Of a stretch of 64,000 nucleotides of DNA, positions 44,919 through 53,860 are shown in pieces. Made by a program: the position numbers and the translations under genes. How positions within the stretch are numbered: the stretch's first letter is position 1; every line of letters begins with the position of its first letter. The notes beneath the pieces were generated by a model. The model saw only the letters and a list, made by a program, of their open reading frames with translations. It was not told where the DNA came from and did no database searches. Origin of the DNA: Halioxenophilus aromaticivorans (GTDB taxonomy: Bacteria; Pseudomonadota; Gammaproteobacteria; Pseudomonadales; Cellvibrionaceae); contig NZ_AP031496.1 in the NCBI RefSeq assembly GCF_042850945.1, forward strand, positions 3,968,001 to 4,032,000, written 5' to 3'.

Positions 44919-45680
44919 TTATTTAGGCCCAAATCGAATGCCGGCATCCAAGCGAATCGTTTGACCATTCAACATCGGGTTCTCAACGATACTTTTAGCC
45001 AACATGGCGTATTCCTCTGGCAACCCCATTCGCTTTGGAAAAGCGCAATCTTTGGTTAGCACACCGACCATTTCTTCCGGAATGGCTTGCGTGGCGCCAG
45101 TAGCGAATAAACTAGGCGCAATTGCCATAACGCGAATACCTAAGCTTCCGAGGTCACGAGCCATCGGCAGTATCATGCCGGCAACGCCGGCCTTTGCGGC
45201 GGCATAAGCTACCTGGCCAATTTGGCCCTCGAACGCCGCGATGGAGGCGGTGTTAACCAGCACGCCTCGCTCACCCATCGCATCGGGCTGCTCGTCTTTC
45301 ATAATATCCGCCGCTATACGGCAAATATTAAATGTCGCCGTAAGGCTTAAGTCCAATACTTTGGTAAAAGACGCCATGTCGTGAGGGCCTTTTTTGGTTA
45401 ACGTGCGCATAGCAATACCGCCACCCGCCGTAGTTACCACAATATTTAATCCCCCAAGCTGTTCTGCAATAGCCCGCAGGCTTTTTTCCAAGCCTTCGTA
45501 ATCCAAAATATCACACGCTTGAAACGCAATACCCATCTCCGCGGCAATGGCCTCACCATTGGAAGATGCCAAATCCATAATGGCGACCTTGGCGCCACTG
45601 TCATGAAGCAACTTAACAGTGGCAAGCGCCATCCCCGAGGCGCCACCGATAACAATGGCTTTTTTATTTTGAATGTGCAT
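44919..45680 (-). CDS. Short-chain dehydrogenase/reductase, 3-hydroxyacyl-CoA dehydrogenase type 2-like
   Basis: 253 aa. The start IQNKKAIVIGGASGMALATVKLL, the YAAAK catalytic motif (GQVAYAAAKAGVAGMILPMARDL) and the ending LNGQTIRLDAGIRF match HSD10-like 3-hydroxyacyl-CoA dehydrogenases. It would oxidise the 3-hydroxyl after hydration in beta-oxidation, using NAD. The ATG is preceded by AAGGAAA. It is on the same strand as, and downstream of, the TetR at 45940. Confidence 0.9.
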   Translation of the reverse strand: MHIQNKKAIVIGGASGMALATVKLLHDSGAKVAIMDLASSNGEAIAAEMGIAFQACDILDYEGLEKSLRAIAEQLGGLNIVVTTAGGGIAMRTLTKKGPHDMASFTKVLDLSLTATFNICRIAADIMKDEQPDAMGERGVLVNTASIAAFEGQIGQVAYAAAKAGVAGMILPMARDLGSLGIRVMAIAPSLFATGATQAIPEEMVGVLTKDCAFPKRMGLPEEYAMLAKSIVENPMLNGQTIRLDAGIRFGPK

Positions 45681-45939
45681 CGTGTCGTTTTTCCTTTGAT
45701 TGAATTAACAGAGCGAAGAGGTTTAACCGTTCGACGGGGAATGACATTGTGGGCATCCGACCCGATCCTTAAAGGCACCAGCAAAACGGAGTAAAAAGAA
45801 GTCGTTGTCATGAGATAACACAACATTTACTCGCACCACTGCCCACGAAAAAACAGTTGAAAAGAAACTTCTAGCATCAGACAAACCTGCTCGACAGTCG
45901 CCCGAAGCCCTATTCAGACACTGGAAAAACTCGACGAGA

Positions 45940-46599
45940 CTATTTGCCTTTTGACTCGTCACACATACCCGTTAAGGTTCGAGCAACTATCCGAGTCATA
46001 CCGGCCCACATAGCCTCAGCACCAACCCCCCGATTCACCGTCTCCAAATCGGTAGCGGCCAACCGCTCCATCGCCGCTACCAGCACAGAGGCCTCGGCGG
46101 TGGCGTCGGTCCGAGTAAGCTTCGACCGCTTCGGAAAGGCCGCAAAAATGTGGTCTGCAAATCGGTTAACGATACGAATAGACGTGCGCAACCGTATGGC
46201 TTCAAACGCCGGATCACCTCGATCGGCCTCCAAATTACGGTAACGAAGCACTTCCCGATGCTTATCCCAAACCGAAACAAACGCTTTAACAACGCGCTCA
46301 GCATGGTCCAGATCCAGCGTATTCGGCTCCCAGGGCTCATCGAGGATGTCGTGTACCACTGACATATCCGCCTCGGCTGCCTGATTCAGAGCCAGCAAAA
46401 TGCCTTTTACATCAGCAAAATACAGATAAAATGTCGCGGAAGAGGACTTTGCCTTTTTCGCAATCGCTACCGCCGTAAGCTCCACTGGCGAACTTGTTTT
46501 TAACAATTGTAACGCGGCATTCATCAACCGCTGACGCGTCTCAAGGCCCTTTCTACCTAGAGACTGGCCATGTTTGTTTGTCTTAACCACTATATTCAT
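45940..46599 (-). CDS. TetR-family transcriptional regulator, candidate controller of the TRAC-N5-GTYA sites
   Basis: 219 aa. The N-terminus is basic (KTNKHGQSLGRKGLETRQRL), followed by the helix-turn-helix LTAVAIAKKAKSSSATFYLYFADVKGILLAL. The large C-terminal ligand domain has no obvious motif. It is divergent from the Rieske oxygenase gene, with an operator TAACACTGTGTCA (46697-46709) in the gap. That placement makes it the leading candidate for the regulator of the dispersed operators. It is not clearly KstR or KstR2 by eye. Confidence 0.88.
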   Translation of the reverse strand: MNIVVKTNKHGQSLGRKGLETRQRLMNAALQLLKTSSPVELTAVAIAKKAKSSSATFYLYFADVKGILLALNQAAEADMSVVHDILDEPWEPNTLDLDHAERVVKAFVSVWDKHREVLRYRNLEADRGDPAFEAIRLRTSIRIVNRFADHIFAAFPKRSKLTRTDATAEASVLVAAMERLAATDLETVNRGVGAEAMWAGMTRIVARTLTGMCDESKGK

Positions 46600-46957
46600 A
46601 TTGCTATCGCCTGTTTAAAGCAATTTTCCTCGGTAAATATCCCGCCAATTTGAACAACTGTGTCCATACTAACTCAGCTCGAGATATAGGCCCTGCTAAC
46701 ACTGTGTCAGTATACCACCAAGCGAAGATTTGAAATAACGACCGCACGGCCACGGGCAATCACACTTACCACGAAGGCTTAGCAAGAAGCCAAAGAAAGG
46801 CTCCCTATTACCGAAACTTAAACAGGCGTTTAGGGCATACTTAACGTGTTGCCCCCGCAAATAACTGATGATATATTAGTTTCTATAAAACAATAATACA
46901 AGTGTGAATTCGCTTGCTAACCATGACAACAGATTGATGCCAGGAGTCAGTGCAACG
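46600..46957. promoter_or_regulatory. Divergent TetR/Rieske promoter region
   Basis: 358 bp with one operator copy (46697-46709), 98 bases from the TetR start and about 250 bases from the Rieske start. An AT-rich stretch near 46861-46905 probably holds the Rieske promoter. No other gene was seen. Confidence 0.55.
46697..46709. promoter_or_regulatory. TRAC-N5-GTYA operator, site 2
   Basis: TAAC-ACTGT-GTCA, near-palindromic. It lies between the divergent TetR and Rieske oxygenase genes. Confidence 0.6.
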
Positions 46958-47959
46958 ATGAACGTGAAAGAATTGCCCTTTTCAATGAAACCCGTAGGCT
47001 GGTTTCAGATCGGCTGGAGCGATGAAATCGCCAATGCGACCATCAAGCCGATAAAATACTTTGGAGAAGAAATGATCGCCTTTCGCACCGAGCAAGGCGT
47101 ACTGCACGTGATGGAAGCGCATTGCCACCACCTGGGAGCTCATTTGGGCTATGGAGGTAAAGTGACCGGCGACCAAATCACTTGCCCTTACCACGGCTGG
47201 CAATGGAATAGTGAAGGTAAAAACACGCACATCCCCTACCAAGAAAACTGTGTCAATAAGCGCCTTAAAACTTACCACATCAAAGAGCAACACGGCGTCA
47301 TCTTTTTATGGCACGACCCCTCTGGTTCCGCGCCACGCTGGGGCCTTCCTCACATGTTTGATAGTTTTCGCGATTACTTGGACATGGACGAAAGCGCGTT
47401 TTACCCGATCTACCCTCACGGCACTCGACTGTGGCCAAAAGAAGAGGTCCACCCCCAAATTACCTTTGAAAACAGCGTTGATTCCATGCACTTTAGGTAC
47501 GTGCACAACTCACCGTTAAACCCTGAGCTTTTAGAACAGGATTACCGAGAGAATGGCTCAGTATTTCGCACCCTATTTGGCTTTCGCTCAGTAAAACACA
47601 ACGAAGAAATCACAATGACATTCGACACCCGAACCTCCGGAGTCGGCTGTTCATTTAATGTTTTCAAGGGATCCTATAATTACCGAGTTTTGTATTGTGC
47701 AACGCCAATTGATGACGCAAGCTCAGATCTCTTTAACACGATCTGGTGGCCCCGCAAACCCGGCGATAACGGCGACATGCCGGAAGACATACAACAGCGC
47801 GTAGACAAAGAAATTTTGACAACTGTCGACGAAGACCTATCTGTTTGGCGCCATCAAAAATATGTTCATCGCCCCTTGCTGGCCAAGCAGGATGTCAAAG
47901 CATTTAATGCTTTGCGTAAATTCCAAGCCGGCTTTTACGACCTCCCCCCCACGGATTAA
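46958..47959 (+). CDS. Rieske-type non-heme iron oxygenase, KshA-like
   Basis: 333 aa from the ATG at 46958 (AGGAG 11 bases upstream); a GTG at 46904 would add 18 residues. The Rieske cluster ligands are C56-H58 (AHCHHLGAHLGYG) and C76-H79 (CPYHGWQW). Mononuclear iron ligands are in ENSVDSMHFRYVHNS: D175, H178 and H183, the usual N/DxxHxxxxH spacing. It resembles KshA, the 3-ketosteroid 9-alpha-hydroxylase oxygenase, and other single-component-like Rieske hydroxylases. A ferredoxin/reductase partner is not adjacent. It is divergent from TetR 45940, with an operator between. Confidence 0.87.
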   Translation: MNVKELPFSMKPVGWFQIGWSDEIANATIKPIKYFGEEMIAFRTEQGVLHVMEAHCHHLGAHLGYGGKVTGDQITCPYHGWQWNSEGKNTHIPYQENCVNKRLKTYHIKEQHGVIFLWHDPSGSAPRWGLPHMFDSFRDYLDMDESAFYPIYPHGTRLWPKEEVHPQITFENSVDSMHFRYVHNSPLNPELLEQDYRENGSVFRTLFGFRSVKHNEEITMTFDTRTSGVGCSFNVFKGSYNYRVLYCATPIDDASSDLFNTIWWPRKPGDNGDMPEDIQQRVDKEILTTVDEDLSVWRHQKYVHRPLLAKQDVKAFNALRKFQAGFYDLPPTD

Positions 47960-48099
47960 TTGCAGAGCTTATAATCGCTGCACCCAGTTACACTGACAGG
48001 GTGAAAAAGCCAACGCCCCGGACTCAGTAGTAACGCTCCTGACAGGTGCCCGGTGCCGCCTCAAAGGCGCGCCAAGTGCGATCGCCCCAGACCAATAAA

Positions 48100-48112
48100 T
48101 GACACTATGTTA
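48100..48112. promoter_or_regulatory. TRAC-N5-GTYA operator, site 3
   Basis: TGAC-ACTAT-GTTA, 46 bases before the start of the fused acyl-CoA dehydrogenase gene. Read on the other strand, the flanking bases match site 5 upstream of the crotonase almost continuously (AACATAGTGT core). Confidence 0.65.
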
Positions 48113-48158
48113 GTTTTTGTTTATAGTAATAGCCCCCGTAGCGTTTCGGAGTATTAAT

Positions 48159-50504
48159 GTGAGCCAGAATAACGAAGAATTTAACAGTGAATTAACCTTG
48201 ATTCATGATCAAGCTATGAAACTGTTACAAGATCAGGTAACGCCCGAACACCTTAAACAGCTGCTGGAGCAACCCGGAAGTTTTGATGAAAAGCTGTGGC
48301 AAACCGCGGTTGAGCTGGGCTGGCCCCTTTTGTCCGCGCCGGAGCGTTTCGGTGGGCTGGGAATGGACCTGGACGGACTGGTTACCTTAACTGAGATTCT
48401 GGGCCAAAAAACAGCCTCCCTTCCGCTAATCAGCGCATTTGTTGCACTAGACGCGATAACGCATTGCGGCGCAGAGCACCTACCCACAGAACAAGCAAAC
48501 GCGATTGCCAGTGGCGCAGCGAAAGTTTGCCTAGCATTGGCTGAACCGGAAGAATCAGGCATCCCATCAATGCCTAACACTGCAATGGCGCACGGAAAAC
48601 TGAATGGTATTAAGGCCATAAGCGCCTTTGCCAATGTTGCCGATATCGCACTGGTTAGCGCAACCGATGCAACACAAACAATCTTGGTGTTGGTTGACCT
48701 GCACCAAGCCGGTGTAACACGAACCGCGCAACCGGGCTTTGATCAGTCGCGTGCCGCAGCGAGCCTTTGCTTCAAGAATGCCTCAGCAATTCCATTAACC
48801 GAGGCCAACCTAGACCGAGCGCTCGGCCTTGCTGCACTCGCGACCGCTTTTGAACAGATTGGCGGTGCCGAAGCCGCCATGCTAATGGCCCGAGACTACG
48901 CGCTAGAACGACACGTATTCAACCAACCCATCGGGCGTTTTCAAGCAATAAAGCACAAAATTGCAGATATGTACTGGCGTATAGAGTTGGCTCGAGGCTG
49001 CGCATTGGATGCGTTACAGTCCTTTCAGGCCGGCGCCAGCAGCTGGCTTGGGTCAAGCGCTGCTGCGCGCATCGCCGCCACCGCCGCCTATGAGTTTACG
49101 GCCCAAGAAAACATAGAAACCCACGCCGGCATCGGCACCACCTGGGAGGGCATGCCGCAACACTATTATCGCCGTTCACGCGCTTTGGCCTTGGAACTGG
49201 GCAGCATCCATAGCTGGCGCAATAGGTTAATTCACCAAACTCATATCGCCCAGCCAGCCTTTCAAGAACCCGCCCTCCAAGAAGCTCTAGGCACCAGCGA
49301 AGAGCTCTATCAGTATCGATTGCAGGCCAGGGCCTGGCTAGCCCAACACGCTCCCGACTACAGCGGTGAGGTACGCCTTGGGTTAAGCCCTGAAGAAGAC
49401 TTAGCTTTAGGGCGGCGCTGGCAGGCGTTAAAGCAAACATCCGGCTACGCCGCAATCAACTTGCCGGCAAAATGGGGTGGCGGCGGCAAAACCGAATTAC
49501 ATAAAATTATTTTCGGTGAAGAAGAGTTACGCTACCAGCTTCCCACCGAATATTTTGTTATCAGCACGGCACAGATAATGGCAATATTTCTGCGTTATGC
49601 ACCAGAGCGCCAACGCGAAGAACTTGGGCCCAGAGCGATTTGTGGGGACGACATCTGGTGTCAAATGTTTTCCGAGCCCGCCGCCGGCTCTGATTTAGCG
49701 GCCGTTCGCTTAAAAGCCACTGCGGCCACGCGCAACGCGGTAGACGGCTGGGTACTGAGCGGACAAAAACTGTGGACCAGTTGGGCACACATTTCAAAAT
49801 ATGGGTTTGTGGTCGCGCGCACCGATCCATCAGTGGTCAAACATAAAGGTATTTCAACCTTCTATGTGGACATGAATACACCCGGAATTACCGTACGCCC
49901 CATTCGCCGCATGGCAGGCCAAAACGATGTTAACGAAGTCTTTTTCGATGATGTATTCATCCCCGACAGCCAGCGTCTCGGCCCCGTTAATAAAGGCTTT
50001 AATGTAGCCATGGAAATGCTGATGGTGGAGCGTATTGCTGGGGTATACGACGAAAGTATCGGCGGCGTGTCGTTGCCAGAACTGATAAAGCTCGCCCACC
50101 GATCGCGCATCGACGGACAACCTGCCATCGAAGACGGCCAAGTGCGCGCCGCGTTGGCGCAAGGTTATATTGAACGTTTGGGGCTACGCAACATTTACCG
50201 CCGGGCGATGGCTGCCATAGAAAATGGTAAAGAACCAGGCCCTGAAGGCTCCATACGCAAACTTATCCTGGGGCGAGCCCGGCAACAACAAGGCGCTTTG
50301 GCGCTGGATTTAATGGGCGCTCAAGGAGCCTACATGAACCCACAAGGAGACTTCCGCACGGACTTTGCCTGGTCTTGGATCGATCCTGCGGCGCGTATCG
50401 CCGGCGGCACAGATGAAGTTCTGCTCAGCACCATCGGCGAGCGAGTGCTGGGACTGCCTCAAGATCACCGGCCAGACAAAAATGTACCGTTTAATCAATT
50501 GTGA
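48159..50504 (+). CDS. Fused double acyl-CoA dehydrogenase (short subunit-like plus full-length subunit-like)
   Basis: 781 aa from the GTG at 48159, with GGAG 8 bases upstream. The first half (about 1-365) resembles the short ACAD at 20235 (LGLAALATAFEQIGGAEAAML, HVFNQPIGRFQAIKHKIAD, HAGIGTTWEGMPQHYYRR). The second half (about 385-781) is a complete ACAD (SEPAAGSDLAAVRLKATAA, NDVNEVFFDDVFIPDSQRLGP, GGTDEVLLSTIGERVLGLP). It may thus be a covalently joined version of the heteromeric enzyme encoded at 20235/21278. Together with the thiolase-like/DUF35 pair downstream it likely handles steroid-like side-chain beta-oxidation. Confidence 0.88.
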   Translation: MSQNNEEFNSELTLIHDQAMKLLQDQVTPEHLKQLLEQPGSFDEKLWQTAVELGWPLLSAPERFGGLGMDLDGLVTLTEILGQKTASLPLISAFVALDAITHCGAEHLPTEQANAIASGAAKVCLALAEPEESGIPSMPNTAMAHGKLNGIKAISAFANVADIALVSATDATQTILVLVDLHQAGVTRTAQPGFDQSRAAASLCFKNASAIPLTEANLDRALGLAALATAFEQIGGAEAAMLMARDYALERHVFNQPIGRFQAIKHKIADMYWRIELARGCALDALQSFQAGASSWLGSSAAARIAATAAYEFTAQENIETHAGIGTTWEGMPQHYYRRSRALALELGSIHSWRNRLIHQTHIAQPAFQEPALQEALGTSEELYQYRLQARAWLAQHAPDYSGEVRLGLSPEEDLALGRRWQALKQTSGYAAINLPAKWGGGGKTELHKIIFGEEELRYQLPTEYFVISTAQIMAIFLRYAPERQREELGPRAICGDDIWCQMFSEPAAGSDLAAVRLKATAATRNAVDGWVLSGQKLWTSWAHISKYGFVVARTDPSVVKHKGISTFYVDMNTPGITVRPIRRMAGQNDVNEVFFDDVFIPDSQRLGPVNKGFNVAMEMLMVERIAGVYDESIGGVSLPELIKLAHRSRIDGQPAIEDGQVRAALAQGYIERLGLRNIYRRAMAAIENGKEPGPEGSIRKLILGRARQQQGALALDLMGAQGAYMNPQGDFRTDFAWSWIDPAARIAGGTDEVLLSTIGERVLGLPQDHRPDKNVPFNQL

Positions 50505-50601
50505 TCAAGACGAAGGCCCACAAAACACGCAACCTTACACGACGGATTGAATCGGCTAACGCCGCTTGATCAGCCCACAAACTCAAGATACGAAGTCGAT
50601 T

Positions 50602-51795
50602 ATGGCCAACACTCCTTACCTTGAAAAAGACGCCATTATTTCTGGCGTCGGCCAATCCCAGATCGGTCGACGGTTGCCGCGTAACGGCTTGCAACTGACC
50701 ATAGATGCCGTTAAATCCGCGCTCGACGATGCCGGACTAACACCCAGCGATATCGATGGTGTCGCCAGCTGGCCCGGTAAACTCGAAGCGCAGCAACCCG
50801 GGTTTTCTCCGGTTGGAATTACCGATTTAAAAGAAGCGATGGGACTGCAACTGAATTGGTACAGCGCCGGCTTTGAAGCAACCCAAATGTCGTCAATCAT
50901 CAACGCCTGTATGGCCGTAGCTACCGGGCAGGCACGCCATGTTATTTGCTTTCGCACCATGACAGAAGCCACCAGCATGGCCAAGGGTAAACGCTCGAGT
51001 GTAATCGGTGCAGGTAACAACCGAATTGGCGGGTCGTTTCAATGGCAAATTCCATTCAATGCCTTTTCCGCGACCAATTGGGTGGGGTTAATTGCCTCAC
51101 GTTACATCAAAGAGTTCGGCTTAACCCGCGAACAGCTCGCGCAAATCCCCATCAACGCTCGGCGCAATGCCTCACTAAATAGCCGCGCGATCTACCGAGA
51201 GATTATTACGCTTGACGACTATTTAGCCGCTCGTATGATTTCTTCGCCACTGTGCTTATACGACTGCGACGTGCCAATCGACGGCTCAACCGTAATAATT
51301 ATCTCTCACAAAAATACCGCTGCGGATCTAAATTGCACGCCGATCCGCATAGAGGCTATTGCCGGTACGTTAAAAGGCCGGGACTCGTGGGATCAACAAA
51401 CGGATTTAACTCGATTTAACGGTGATGCGACTGGTCAACGCTTATGGTCACGAACGGACCTGAAGGCGAAGGACGTTGATATTGCTCAACTCTACGACGG
51501 CTTTAGTTTTTTAACGCTATTGTGGCTGGAAGCACTGGGATTTTGCGGTAAAGGTGAGGCCGGAGAATTTATTGCCGGCGGCCGGCGGATAAGCCGAGAT
51601 GGCCAGTTACCACTGAATACCCACGGTGGGCAAATTGGTGCCGGGCGAACGCACGGTTTCGGGTTTTTCTATGAGGCCGTCAAACAGATGCGCGGCCAAG
51701 CAGGCGAACATCAACTTAACACCCAGCCCCAAATAGCCGCCATCGCCAATGGCGGTGGCAACATTGCCGGTGCAGCGTTACTGGTACGGGACTAA
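50602..51795 (+). CDS. Thiolase-like (SCP-2 thiolase/Ltp2-type) protein, probable retro-aldolase component
   Basis: 397 aa from the ATG at 50602. The N-terminus has SGVGQSQIGRRLPRNGLQLTIDAVKSALDDAGLTPSDIDGV. The canonical nucleophilic cysteine motif is not evident (FEATQMSSIINACMAVATG). The C-terminus has the conserved NTHGGQIGAGRTHGFGFFYEA and ANGGGNIAGAALLV. This is the SCP-x/Ltp2 branch; in mycobacteria Ltp2 with a DUF35 partner performs the retro-aldol cleavage that removes the last side-chain carbons of steroids. It ends 15 bases from the DUF35 gene and follows the fused ACAD, consistent with that role. Confidence 0.87.
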   Translation: MANTPYLEKDAIISGVGQSQIGRRLPRNGLQLTIDAVKSALDDAGLTPSDIDGVASWPGKLEAQQPGFSPVGITDLKEAMGLQLNWYSAGFEATQMSSIINACMAVATGQARHVICFRTMTEATSMAKGKRSSVIGAGNNRIGGSFQWQIPFNAFSATNWVGLIASRYIKEFGLTREQLAQIPINARRNASLNSRAIYREIITLDDYLAARMISSPLCLYDCDVPIDGSTVIIISHKNTAADLNCTPIRIEAIAGTLKGRDSWDQQTDLTRFNGDATGQRLWSRTDLKAKDVDIAQLYDGFSFLTLLWLEALGFCGKGEAGEFIAGGRRISRDGQLPLNTHGGQIGAGRTHGFGFFYEAVKQMRGQAGEHQLNTQPQIAAIANGGGNIAGAALLVRD

Positions 51796-51809
51796 GGAGA
51801 CCGACAATA

Positions 51810-52244
51810 ATGAATGATAGCGAAATGTTTAAACGTGCTATACCAGGGCCACTGCCCGAGCTGGACGACATCAACCACTTCTTTTGGACGTCCGGTGAAG
51901 ACGGCTTACTGCGCTTCCAACAATGTGACGACTGCCATCACTGGCTGCACCCACCCAGTGTGTGTTGTCCAAAGTGCTTAAGTGAAAAGCTAACCCCACA
52001 GGCGGTGAGTGGGCAGGCAACGGTGGGCGCAGTCAGCATCAATTATCAACCGTGGATGCCCGATATGAAAGCCCCTTACGCAATTGCTATTGTAGAATTG
52101 GACGAACAACCCGGACTACACCTAACCACAAATATTGTTGGTTGCGACCCGCTTTCAGTATTTATTGGCCAGCGCGTAAAGGTTGTATTTGAACCCGCCG
52201 AAGATGTATGGCTGCCGTTATTTACCCCCATAACGGAAGCGTAA
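51810..52244 (+). CDS. DUF35 Zn-ribbon/OB-fold protein, partner of the thiolase-like protein
   Basis: 144 aa. The zinc ribbon C39-x2-C42 (CDDC) and C53-x2-C56 (CPKC) precedes an OB-fold (about 60-140). In mycobacterial steroid degradation the DUF35 domain of ChsH2 binds Ltp2 and is needed for aldolase activity. Coding right after the thiolase-like gene repeats that arrangement. Here the hydratase domain is not fused but may be supplied by the MaoC proteins at 60107 or 61077. Confidence 0.9.
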   Translation: MNDSEMFKRAIPGPLPELDDINHFFWTSGEDGLLRFQQCDDCHHWLHPPSVCCPKCLSEKLTPQAVSGQATVGAVSINYQPWMPDMKAPYAIAIVELDEQPGLHLTTNIVGCDPLSVFIGQRVKVVFEPAEDVWLPLFTPITEA

Positions 52245-52306
52245 AACTATCGCCCCCCTTGGGCCTGAGCACAGGCGTACCCCAAAATGGGCGCCGCACA
52301 ACCTTT

Positions 52307-52351
52307 TATAGGCGCTTAACTTATAGGCACTTAACTTATAGGCGCTTAACC
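52307..52351. repeat. Three tandem copies of a 15-bp repeat
   Basis: TATAGGCGCTTAACT (52307-52321), TATAGGCACTTAACT (52322-52336) and TATAGGCGCTTAACC (52337-52351). The copies differ by one base each. The array lies in the 193-bp gap between two convergent genes. Confidence 0.85.
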
Positions 52352-52355
52352 CCTT

Positions 52356-52383
52356 GAGAATCTCTGAATAAGTCCAGATTCTC
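52356..52383. terminator. Hairpin between convergent DUF35 and DHDPR-like genes
   Basis: GAGAATCT (52356-52363) pairs with AGATTCTC (52376-52383) around a 12-base loop. It is a possible bidirectional terminator but lacks a strong T run. Confidence 0.5.
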
Positions 52384-52437
52384 TCATGATCACTTGTTTA
52401 GTGACCAATCGGGCAGCGTCGATAAAAAATGCGGTAT

Positions 52438-53541
52438 TCAACGTACCATCAGTGGGCTGTTAAATTTCCGCAAATCAGGTACGTAATTCGCAAAGTTGAA
52501 CGGCAAGACGATACCTGGCTCTGCACCACACACGATAGGAATCGCCTGAATTAATGGAATAGCAGTAGCATAATAAGCCGGCAGCGTATGATCACCGGGC
52601 CGGCGTTCGAGATTCTCCTCCACCGAAGCCATTAATTGGAACTGCCCTCGCAGCGAAACCGGCTCACCTTCAATTTTAATATTGTAATAATCTCCTCGGT
52701 GCAATCCGGCCGGTAGGTCACGCTCATCAACATACCAGATCTCTTCTAACGTGATAAATTTCTTCCCCTCCACAATGGCATGGTACAGAAAATTCACTCC
52801 GTTGCGCCGACCCTTTTGTACCGTAAACGGAATGAGTTTTAGATCTTCACGCGCGACAAAATACTTTTTTTCAGAGTCTATACGATCCAATTTGACCCCC
52901 ATCACCTTACAGGTCAGCGCGAGCGTTTCGCAATATCCGCGATCACCCACATTTTCAATCCAAGGAGTCGTAGACATCTCCGAATTGTAGCCTAAGCCGC
53001 GCATCATATCGGCGCTTTCTATATGGCTATTATCGGATAATTCCTGCACATGAATATGCTTGATAACGGTGCTAGCTCCGGTTAAGGTGCCGATAATTCT
53101 CTCGTACAGCCACCCTGGGTTAACACCCGTGCCATGTAAGCAACTGCCGCCTTTTTTACACGCAGCCTCTAACTTGTCGTGCAGCGCCTGATCATGATAC
53201 GCCGGGTACCACCAACCAGCAGAGGTAACCAGGCTTTTACCCGATTCCAATAAACGACAAGCTATATTCGTGGCATCGCTGTTCAATTCCAGCTCTGCGC
53301 TCATATTAACCGAAAAAATTACCACATCGGCTTCCAGAGCGATCATAGCCTCTTGATCGGTGGTCATCGCCAATCCAACAGGGTTCATGCCCAGGAAAGT
53401 GCCCACATCCAACTCATTTTTATCCGCACTGTAGGCCAAAACTCCCACCAATTCTAATTCGGGCTTTTTCAATACTTCTTTCATGCAGGCCTTACCAACA
53501 ATACCCGGCCCCCAGACAATCACTTTATAAGGAGCTCGCAT
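52438..53541 (-). CDS. NAD(P)-binding dihydrodipicolinate-reductase-like protein (paralogue of 42123)
   Basis: 367 aa from the ATG at 53541, with GAGGG upstream; a TTG at 53547 adds two residues. The N-terminus YKVIVWGPGIVGKACMKEVLKKPELELVGVLAYSADKNELDVGTFLGMNPVG parallels the protein at 42123, followed by a similar GTGVNPGWLYERIIGTLTG segment. The function is unknown but probably the same chemistry, carbon-oxygen or carbon-nitrogen reduction with NAD(P). It is the downstream partner of nothing obvious; the TonB receptor is 313 bp away on the same strand. Confidence 0.83.
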   Translation of the reverse strand: MRAPYKVIVWGPGIVGKACMKEVLKKPELELVGVLAYSADKNELDVGTFLGMNPVGLAMTTDQEAMIALEADVVIFSVNMSAELELNSDATNIACRLLESGKSLVTSAGWWYPAYHDQALHDKLEAACKKGGSCLHGTGVNPGWLYERIIGTLTGASTVIKHIHVQELSDNSHIESADMMRGLGYNSEMSTTPWIENVGDRGYCETLALTCKVMGVKLDRIDSEKKYFVAREDLKLIPFTVQKGRRNGVNFLYHAIVEGKKFITLEEIWYVDERDLPAGLHRGDYYNIKIEGEPVSLRGQFQLMASVEENLERRPGDHTLPAYYATAIPLIQAIPIVCGAEPGIVLPFNFANYVPDLRKFNSPLMVR

Positions 53542-53860
53542 TCTCAATGCCCTCTATTATTATCTTTATCGACTAACTTACGGAAATGACTGAGCGCATT
53601 TTCGCTAAGAAAGCAGCCACAGCCTTACTATGATTTATTGCGTACTGCTTAGCACTCAGAAACACCCAGGTGGTTTTACAGAGCCTTAAGCACAATTGCT
53701 TGTGACAACACCCAACACACCCCTTAATCCACACTGACGCTTTGGGCATGATGGCCTGAACGCATCACACACAATCAATTCCATCTCAATCAACTGAGCG
53801 AATACGCCAAAACCGCGCGTCTTCGGCACGCAGTTTTGCCGCAAGCCAATCCGCTTGTGT
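53542..53860. other. 319-bp gap between TonB receptor and DHDPR-like gene, mostly featureless
   Basis: The one structure is a mismatched stem at 53809-53837 with a TTCG loop (see next entry). No operator copy or small gene was seen. Confidence 0.45.
53809..53837 (-). terminator. Possible terminator of the TonB-receptor gene
   Basis: AAAAC...GTTTT arms close an imperfect stem around a TTCG loop. It starts 23 bases past the receptor stop (53861), and the minus-strand reading ends in TTTT. Moderate support. Confidence 0.5.

Noticed and set aside
52307..52351. Tandem repeats considered as a CRISPR array
   Set aside because: Units are 15 bp, contiguous and without spacers, and no cas genes are present.
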